From NCBI GenBank assembly GCA_021162325.1, contig JAGGYV010000255.1:1-8704 (forward strand): 8,704 nt of DNA, written 5' to 3'. Positions 1 to 5,337 of this stretch are shown here, piece by piece (position 1 is the stretch's first letter; each line of letters starts with the position of its first letter). Made by a program: the position numbers and the translations under genes. The DNA comes from Desulfobacteraceae bacterium. GTDB lineage: Bacteria > Desulfobacterota > Desulfobacteria > Desulfobacterales > Desulfosalsimonadaceae. The notes under the pieces were generated by a model. It made no database searches. It saw nothing but the letters and a program-made list of their open reading frames with translations, and had not been told where the DNA came from.

Positions 1-40
1 GTTAAGAGGCGTACAGTGATATCGTCAGCACAAAAATTTT

Positions 41-70
41 TTGGTAAAAAAAATATGATCCCATTATATT
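41..70 (+). promoter_or_regulatory. Weak sigma70-like promoter candidate upstream of the RND gene
   Basis: TTGGTA at 41-46 and TATATT at 65-70 are separated by 18 bases in an AT-rich leader, giving a possible -35/-10 pair. The rest of bases 1-96 holds no recognisable gene. In such AT-rich sequence a match this loose can occur by chance, and transcription may instead come from upstream of the window. Confidence 0.25.
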
Positions 71-96
71 CACATAATATTTAAACGAGGTTTTTA

Positions 97-2694
97 ATGG
101 ATCGATATATCCGATTTGTTTTAAAACGGCCAGTTTTTATTTTGGTCGTTTTTTTTATTGTCACGATTATACTGGCATCCGGTATGGTTCATCTTCAATT
201 TGATACATCCATCACCGCGTTTTTGCCGATTTCAGATATCGAATATAAAAATTATGAGAAAGTAAAAGAGATTTATGGTGATTGTGATACGTTTGTCATT
301 TTAAATATTGCCGATAAGAACTTATGGCAATATGAGACGTTTGGGCGTATCAACGACCTGATAATCGATCTGGAGGGATTTGAGGATTATAACCAAACGC
401 TGGAACAAGACAGAATAAAACAGCTGGATCAATTGCTGGAAGACCCGACCATCACCGGTGAAGCTTTGCTGAGCAATTTTACGGATGATCCGGCATTTAA
501 ACGGTTGCTGGTCAGAAAGCTTGAAATGATTGGCGGAGACCCCAACCGGTTAAGCAGCCGTATCAAACGGAAATTAACATCTGCGGTGGTGACGGCAAAT
601 GAGCTGAAATCAGAGGAAATGATCGATGACATTATTTCACCGTTTACCACCAAAGATATTACCGGTGAAGATGATGCCTTGGAAACGGTTAATTTGATTG
701 AGACAGATTCTGATGGTAAACGACTCCTGCCAAAAACCGATTCAGAATTTCAGGCGTTTATTGCAAAACTGAAACGGAATCCTGTTTTTAAACAGGGAAT
801 ATATGTCGCCGATGCCAAAGGGAATATTACAGATTTGGGAATTGTTATCCGTTTTAAGGATATGTCCAATTCCGATCCCATTGCCAGGGAAATTCTTGAA
901 ATTGTTAACAGCCATAAGGAATTAACCATTACCCCCCAGGGGCAGCCGCTTGTTTATATCTGGATCAATAATTATATGGAGCAGGATTTGGCCCGCCTTA
1001 TACCCCTGGTGATGCTTGTTGTCGTCATCATTTTCTTTATCAATTTTAAATCGATCCGGGGGGTTGTGCTCCCATTTGTGACCCTGTCTATGGCAACCGT
1101 ATGGATCCTCGGATTGATGGGGCATCTGGGGGTTAAAATTACGACGGTCGGCATATCCATTCCCATACTCATGATTGCCGTAGGAAGTTCCTATTCCATC
1201 CATATTCTGAATCAGTATTACGCCGATTGCCATCTGATTACAAAAGAAGGGAAAGCCGATGGCCTGGAACATGCCATGAGTCATATTTCCGTTACTGTTT
1301 TTCTCACCGGCCTGACAACCTTTGTTTCATTTATGACCCTTGCGTCGCATCCGATTTCAGCCATCAGTGAATGGGGGCTTTTTTCAGCATTGGGTATTGT
1401 GTTTGCTGTTTTAATTTCTTCATCCATCATTCCGGCAGCCCTGGAACTGCTACCGCATAAATCTGTTGAGACAAAGGTCTGTAATGGGAAAAAGATGTTT
1501 GATTCCCCGATCATTGATCGGATCATCCATTTTATGACGATTGGGGCGATATATCATTATAAAAAAGTCATGGCAGTTGTATTGATCCTTCTTGTGGTTT
1601 CGTTTATCGGGTTATTTAAAATACAGGTAGATACGGAATTATTACGAAATTTCAAGAAAGATAACTACATTCGCACCAGCGCAAAAATGATCTGTGAAAA
1701 ATATGGCGGACGATGGGGTTTCAATATTATCATCGACTCCGGAAAACCGGATGGTGTCAAGACCACTAAATATCTAAACATCATTTCAGATTTTCGCAAA
1801 TGGCTTTCATCAGATGAAAATAGAGATTTATGCATCCGGCGGACGGATGCGTTTTCCGATTTTATAAAAACCATGCACATGGCCATGAATAATGATGACC
1901 CCGCATTTTTTAAAATCCCGGATAATGATATGGATATTTCCGATTACCTGGAAATATTTTCAGATGATGATGACAATTCAGACGGCCGGATAGACCAGTT
2001 TGAACCTTATGTGGACACGGACTTTAGGGCTTGCAATGTGCTGGCCAGATTGGGTGAGCATGGAGATACGCTTCTCGGAACATTGGGTACGAAAAAGATT
2101 TTCAAGAAGATATCTGCGCATCTTGACCAGGTACTTCCTGCCGGATATTCTTATAAGATTACTGGTCATCCCTCTTTGCTGGTCAAGAGCGCTGCTTATA
2201 TTGTCAATGGGCAAATTCGAAGCCTGTTGCTGACACTGCTGGTTATCGGGATTATGATTCTTTTTCTTTTAAAAGATTTTAAGGCCAGTCTGCTTTCGTT
2301 AATACCCATGACGGTTGCCGTGATTATCAATTTTGGGATTATGGGATGGTTCGGTATCTATCTTGATATTGCAACCTCCACTATCGCCACAATCACCATC
2401 GGCATCGGTGTGGATGACACCATCCATTTTTTAAATACATTTCGATATTACCGCAAATTAGGGGAAGAGGTGGACGCCGCGCTTCAGCATACGTTGCAAG
2501 TTGCCGGAAAAGCGATCCTGTTCACGTCTTTTGCGCTGATATTCGGATTTTCGGTGCTGGGGCTGTCAACGTTTAAGCCGCTAATCCTGTTTGGACTGTT
2601 AATGATGATTACGATGGTCGCAACCACCATCGGCGCTCTGATTGTCTTGCCTTCGGCGATAAAATTGACTAAGGTCAGGTTGGTTAAGGCATAA
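97..2694 (+). CDS. RND-superfamily (MMPL/HAE3-like) transporter with an EF-hand loop in its second periplasmic domain
   Basis: Predicted inner-membrane, proton-driven RND transporter of 865 residues, typical of the MMPL-type 'predicted exporter' group. It has the duplicated RND layout: TM1 at about 11-31, a periplasmic domain at 32-297, TM2-6 at about 298-450, TM7 at 490-508, a second periplasmic domain at 509-707, and TM8-12 at about 708-852. TM10 carries GIGVDDTIHFLNTF (769-782) with the paired Asp expected of the RND proton relay. The matching TM4 position reads AVGSSYSIHILNQY (361-374) and lacks Asp. A canonical EF-hand loop, DDNSDGRIDQFE, lies at residues 625-636. GAGG at 87-90, six bases before the ATG, supports the start. 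The LolA-like gene follows 20 bases downstream, so the two are probably co-transcribed. The substrate cannot be read from sequence; lipids or other hydrophobic molecules are the usual guess for this branch. The family call is firm and the transport direction is not known. Confidence 0.93.
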   Translation: MDRYIRFVLKRPVFILVVFFIVTIILASGMVHLQFDTSITAFLPISDIEYKNYEKVKEIYGDCDTFVILNIADKNLWQYETFGRINDLIIDLEGFEDYNQTLEQDRIKQLDQLLEDPTITGEALLSNFTDDPAFKRLLVRKLEMIGGDPNRLSSRIKRKLTSAVVTANELKSEEMIDDIISPFTTKDITGEDDALETVNLIETDSDGKRLLPKTDSEFQAFIAKLKRNPVFKQGIYVADAKGNITDLGIVIRFKDMSNSDPIAREILEIVNSHKELTITPQGQPLVYIWINNYMEQDLARLIPLVMLVVVIIFFINFKSIRGVVLPFVTLSMATVWILGLMGHLGVKITTVGISIPILMIAVGSSYSIHILNQYYADCHLITKEGKADGLEHAMSHISVTVFLTGLTTFVSFMTLASHPISAISEWGLFSALGIVFAVLISSSIIPAALELLPHKSVETKVCNGKKMFDSPIIDRIIHFMTIGAIYHYKKVMAVVLILLVVSFIGLFKIQVDTELLRNFKKDNYIRTSAKMICEKYGGRWGFNIIIDSGKPDGVKTTKYLNIISDFRKWLSSDENRDLCIRRTDAFSDFIKTMHMAMNNDDPAFFKIPDNDMDISDYLEIFSDDDDNSDGRIDQFEPYVDTDFRACNVLARLGEHGDTLLGTLGTKKIFKKISAHLDQVLPAGYSYKITGHPSLLVKSAAYIVNGQIRSLLLTLLVIGIMILFLLKDFKASLLSLIPMTVAVIINFGIMGWFGIYLDIATSTIATITIGIGVDDTIHFLNTFRYYRKLGEEVDAALQHTLQVAGKAILFTSFALIFGFSVLGLSTFKPLILFGLLMMITMVATTIGALIVLPSAIKLTKVRLVKA
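1969..2004 (+). other. Canonical EF-hand Ca2+-binding loop encoded within the RND transporter
   Basis: Residues 625-636 read DDNSDGRIDQFE. This fits the 12-residue EF-hand pattern: Asp at 1, Asn at 3, Asp at 5, Gly at 6, Ile at 8, Glu at 12. It lies between TM7 and TM8, so it is predicted to be periplasmic. Only the loop is evident; flanking EF-hand helices cannot be judged from sequence alone. Confidence 0.7.
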
Positions 2695-2701
2695 ACTTTA
2701 T

Positions 2702-2708
2702 AAGGAGG
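2702..2708 (+). promoter_or_regulatory. Strong ribosome binding site fixing the LolA-like start at 2715
   Basis: AAGGAGG ends six bases before the ATG at 2715. An in-frame TTG directly before it (2712) would add one residue but would sit only three bases from the Shine-Dalgarno sequence, so the ATG is preferred. Confidence 0.85.
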
Positions 2709-2714
2709 TTTTTG

Positions 2715-3455
2715 ATGAAAGGTAAAACTGTTTTATTCTGTTTATTGGCATTATTGCTTTGTCAGTCGGTTTATGCCATGACCGGTCGGGAAATTATGGA
2801 AAAAAGTGATGCCTTGCTGGACCCGGATACGGCAAAAAGTAAGATTTTGATGCTGATTCATAAGGGGGGTAAAGTTATTGAAAAAGAATTTACGCTTCAA
2901 ATGAAACAGTTTGATAATGACGAGGACAAGGCCCTGATTTCTTTTATCAGGCCCACAAAAATTAAATTACTGACACATTCCCATAAAGGCAAGGATGATG
3001 ACCAGTGGCTGAGATTATCTTCCGGGAAAGTGAAACGGATTGTATCCTCCGGCAGGGATAAGCCTTTTGTAAATTCCCATTTTTATTATGAGGATTTAAC
3101 GTCCATTGATATTGATGATTATGCGTATAAATTACTCGGTGAAGACAAAGCAGTCGGAGAAGACTGTTATAAAGTCGAAGGTGTTAAGCAAATCGGTGAA
3201 AAAGTCTATGATAAAGTTATTTTTTATGTTCGAAAATCAGATTATTTTGTCGTCAGGGTTGATTTTTTTAAAAAAGGAAAATTCCTTAAGTTTTTAGAAA
3301 ACTATCATATCAAGACAATTGATGGTATATTGACGCCCTATAAATTAAAAATGGAACTGGCAAACGGCAAAGGTAAAACCGAGCTGGTTTTAAAAGGTTT
3401 AAAATATAATATCGATATTGATAATGCTAAGTTCCGCAAGGAAGCACTGCGCTAA
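2715..3455 (+). CDS. Outer-membrane lipoprotein-sorting-like (LolA-fold) periplasmic protein
   Basis: A 246-residue exported protein resembling the LolA-like 'outer membrane lipoprotein-sorting protein' family (PF17131 type), whose half-barrel fold cradles acyl chains or other hydrophobic ligands in the periplasm. Residues 1-21 are a Sec signal peptide with a probable cut after VYA. The mature protein starts with the typical GREIMEKSDALL and has the family's central section: DDQWLRL (95-101), a basic turn, then SHFYYEDL (121-128) and DYAYKLLGE (135-143). There is no lipobox, so it should be soluble. It follows the RND gene closely, and such proteins commonly accompany MMPL-type RND pumps, suggesting it hands hydrophobic cargo to or from the pump. 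This is inferred from context. Its TAA stop is also the first three bases of the palindromic repeat at 3453-3610, so the C-terminus may have been altered when that element arrived. Confidence 0.85.
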   Translation: MKGKTVLFCLLALLLCQSVYAMTGREIMEKSDALLDPDTAKSKILMLIHKGGKVIEKEFTLQMKQFDNDEDKALISFIRPTKIKLLTHSHKGKDDDQWLRLSSGKVKRIVSSGRDKPFVNSHFYYEDLTSIDIDDYAYKLLGEDKAVGEDCYKVEGVKQIGEKVYDKVIFYVRKSDYFVVRVDFFKKGKFLKFLENYHIKTIDGILTPYKLKMELANGKGKTELVLKGLKYNIDIDNAKFRKEALR

Positions 3456-3610
3456 CAGGCTGTTGCAAAACTATTGCGCTTGCCAATACGGCGTTAAAAT
3501 TCGGCTCAAAATACTTATTTATAAATATAGACTCCGCTTTTTCGCCGAATTTTGCCTTGTCCGAATCTTAGCTTTGGACTGCGCTCATTACGTTTTTCAA
3601 CAACCTGTTA
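3453..3610. repeat. Palindromic MITE-like intergenic repeat, about 158 bp
   Basis: The ends are inverted repeats: TAACAGGCTGTTGCAAAACT (3453-3472) matches the reverse complement of 3591-3610 at 17 of 20 positions. A second nested pair lies inside: GGCGTTAAAATTCGGC (3490-3505) against GCCGAATTTTGCC (3544-3556), differing by a 3-base insertion. Near the centre is a perfect 12-base palindrome, TATTTATAAATA (3516-3527). The ends are TA-ACAGG and CCTGT-TA, which could be a duplicated TA target as made by IS630/Tc1-type transposases. No transposase ORF is present, so if mobile it depends on one elsewhere. As RNA it could fold into a long hairpin between the LolA-like and barrel genes and reduce read-through or affect mRNA stability. 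The structure is seen directly; mobility is inferred. Confidence 0.75.
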
Positions 3611-3628
3611 AAGACGTCACGTACTCTT

Positions 3629-3680
3629 CCAACAAACATATTCATAATTGCTTGGAAATGACGGAAAAGTTATTTGTTGG
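3629..3680. repeat. Perfect 8-bp inverted repeat in the leader of the barrel gene
   Basis: CCAACAAA (3629-3636) is the exact reverse complement of TTTGTTGG (3673-3680), with a 36-base spacer that contains the alternative ATG at 3658. It could be a regulator site or a weak hairpin in the leader, but a chance match is possible. Apart from this pair and the repeat at 3453-3610, nothing recognisable is seen between 3456 and 3714. Confidence 0.35.
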
Positions 3681-3714
3681 TACAGTGGCGATTAAACACC
3701 ATGAAAAGCCGCTT

Positions 3715-5337
3715 ATGACGGGATTAATTTTGTCCACACAATTATTACGGCTAATATTTATAAAAGTGATTGGCATCCTTAAGCCATTTCTCCTGATAAT
3801 TGCCATCTGCGCAGTTTTAGGGACCGGGTTGCTGAAAATGCCGTCTGTTGTGTTTGCTGATGACGCCATTGCAGAATCCGGGGCGTATGAAGAACTTGAT
3901 GCCGACAGCACTGAAGAATTTGAAGAAGACTCAGGAGAAGAAGAATCCTGGGCGCTTGAAGAAGACTGGGATGATGAATTCGACGAAGAAGGTGAAAATA
4001 CATCATCATCTCCTTTTACCTGGCGGTTTGAATGCGCATTTAAAAATATTATTCAAACTGATCGGGAACAGCACTTTGAAGATGCCTGGAAAAAAAACGA
4101 AATCAGTGCGCTTTTTGAGTTTCAATACGGCACTTCAGACGACTATCTGTTTTCATTGACCGGCCTGTATTTTTTTCCTACCTTTATCAATGATACCATC
4201 GGGGATGACTATGAATATTCATCTTCAAGCAAAACTTATCGAAATCTTCGCATATCAAGTGCTTCAAGCGAGATAATATTTCGGGAGCTTTATTATAACT
4301 GGTCCCGCGAAAAATTCCGGGTGCGGATCGGTAACCAGATTTTTGGGTGGGGAACTGCTGACTTTATGAATTCCACGTCATACTTTAACCCGAGTGATTT
4401 TCGGGAACTTTTATTTAAAGATGAAGATCAGGTCGCCCTTGGCGTGCCGGCCATATCCGGTCTGTTTTTTTTTGAAGCGTTCACGGTTGAGACCGTTTTT
4501 GTCCCGATTCATACGGCCGCCGCTTTTCCTGAAACCGGGAATTACTGGGCGGTCAAAATGGTCGAAGATTCTTATCCGTTGATTTTCGACGACGCCAACC
4601 CCATGGATGCCGTTAGTAAAAATTTTGGGTATGGCGTCCGGATAGCAAGCACCTATGAAGGGGTTGATTTTTCATTTTCCGGATATCACGGGCCGGACAA
4701 TGAACCGGTATTACTTCCATATAGCACGGTGTTGATCGAAAATCAGACGGTGTCAATTCTTATCGATCCCCAGTATTTTATCGTTGATTATGCCGGATTT
4801 GATTTTGCTTTTACATATGAAGATTTTGTGTTTCAGGTAGAGGCGGCATATTCGCCGAATAAAAGCGGATTTATCCAGCAGGATACCAGTCAACCGCAGG
4901 ATCTGATATTTCCTTATGACACCCGAAAAACCGATTATCTGTCATATTCCGTGGGATTTAATTATTTTATCCCTATGCAGAAACTGCTTCCCGGTCATGC
5001 CGGTGAGTCTTTGTTTACCATTGAATGGTTCCAGGCGCAGTATTTTGATGATGATATTGAACGCCCGCGGATTACCGATTTTTTAACCTGTCGTTTCCAG
5101 GATGCGTATTTTGATGATCGCGTCAGCATTTCGATGACCAGCATTTTTGAGACCAGAAGCGGCGGTGTCGTTGTCTGGCCTAAAATCGGTTATGATTTTC
5201 AAAATGGATTTGACGTGGAAGTCGGTTATGTCGCCATTGCCGGGGATGGGGAGGGCGATTATCAGAAAGATTCACTTTTTTATTACTACAAAGATAATGA
5301 TTTTATAATGGTGAATGTAAAGTATGCGTTTCCCTAG
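3715..5337 (+). CDS. Predicted outer-membrane beta-barrel protein, DUF1302-like, with acidic N-terminal segment
   Basis: Using ATG 3715 the product is 540 residues. A long, rather hydrophobic signal sequence ends at VVFA (about residue 48). Residues 49-94 hold 25 Asp/Glu and no Lys/Arg. From about residue 100 the sequence alternates polar and aromatic residues in short strands split by Gly/Asp/Asn turns, and it ends in an amphipathic strand (VNVKYAFP), as in outer-membrane barrels. RIGNQIFGWG at 204-213 followed by NPSDFREL at 225-232 resembles the conserved R.G.Q..WG...NP.D.R.L region of DUF1302 proteins, which often sit beside RND pumps. It probably forms the outer-membrane component of this cluster. 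Start choice is uncertain: the frame is open back to 3418, but that part overlaps the previous gene and the palindromic repeat. ATG 3658 and GTG 3766 are alternatives, and none has a clear Shine-Dalgarno site. It overlaps the next gene by 14 bases. Confidence 0.75.
   Translation: MTGLILSTQLLRLIFIKVIGILKPFLLIIAICAVLGTGLLKMPSVVFADDAIAESGAYEELDADSTEEFEEDSGEEESWALEEDWDDEFDEEGENTSSSPFTWRFECAFKNIIQTDREQHFEDAWKKNEISALFEFQYGTSDDYLFSLTGLYFFPTFINDTIGDDYEYSSSSKTYRNLRISSASSEIIFRELYYNWSREKFRVRIGNQIFGWGTADFMNSTSYFNPSDFRELLFKDEDQVALGVPAISGLFFFEAFTVETVFVPIHTAAAFPETGNYWAVKMVEDSYPLIFDDANPMDAVSKNFGYGVRIASTYEGVDFSFSGYHGPDNEPVLLPYSTVLIENQTVSILIDPQYFIVDYAGFDFAFTYEDFVFQVEAAYSPNKSGFIQQDTSQPQDLIFPYDTRKTDYLSYSVGFNYFIPMQKLLPGHAGESLFTIEWFQAQYFDDDIERPRITDFLTCRFQDAYFDDRVSISMTSIFETRSGGVVVWPKIGYDFQNGFDVEVGYVAIAGDGEGDYQKDSLFYYYKDNDFIMVNVKYAFP
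3859..3996 (+). other. Highly acidic segment at the mature N-terminus of the barrel protein
   Basis: Residues 49-94 (numbered from ATG 3715) contain 25 Asp/Glu among 46 residues and no basic residue, with Gly/Ser/Ala/Trp filling the gaps. The segment directly follows the predicted signal-peptide cut and precedes the first barrel strands, so it would lie in the periplasm. It is probably disordered and might bind divalent cations or a basic partner. Confidence 0.7.

Noticed and set aside
922..1284. 120-codon minus-strand frame inside the RND gene
   Set aside because: It is antisense to strongly conserved transmembrane coding sequence, and its translation is His/Asn/Gly-rich and unlike a real protein.
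2712..2714. TTG as start codon of the LolA-like gene
   Set aside because: It is only three bases from AAGGAGG, while the adjacent ATG at 2715 has ideal six-base spacing.
3848..4159. 103-codon + strand frame inside the barrel gene
   Set aside because: It is a shadow frame produced by the GAA/GAT-rich acidic segment, with a Lys/Met/Asn-rich translation and no domain-like features.
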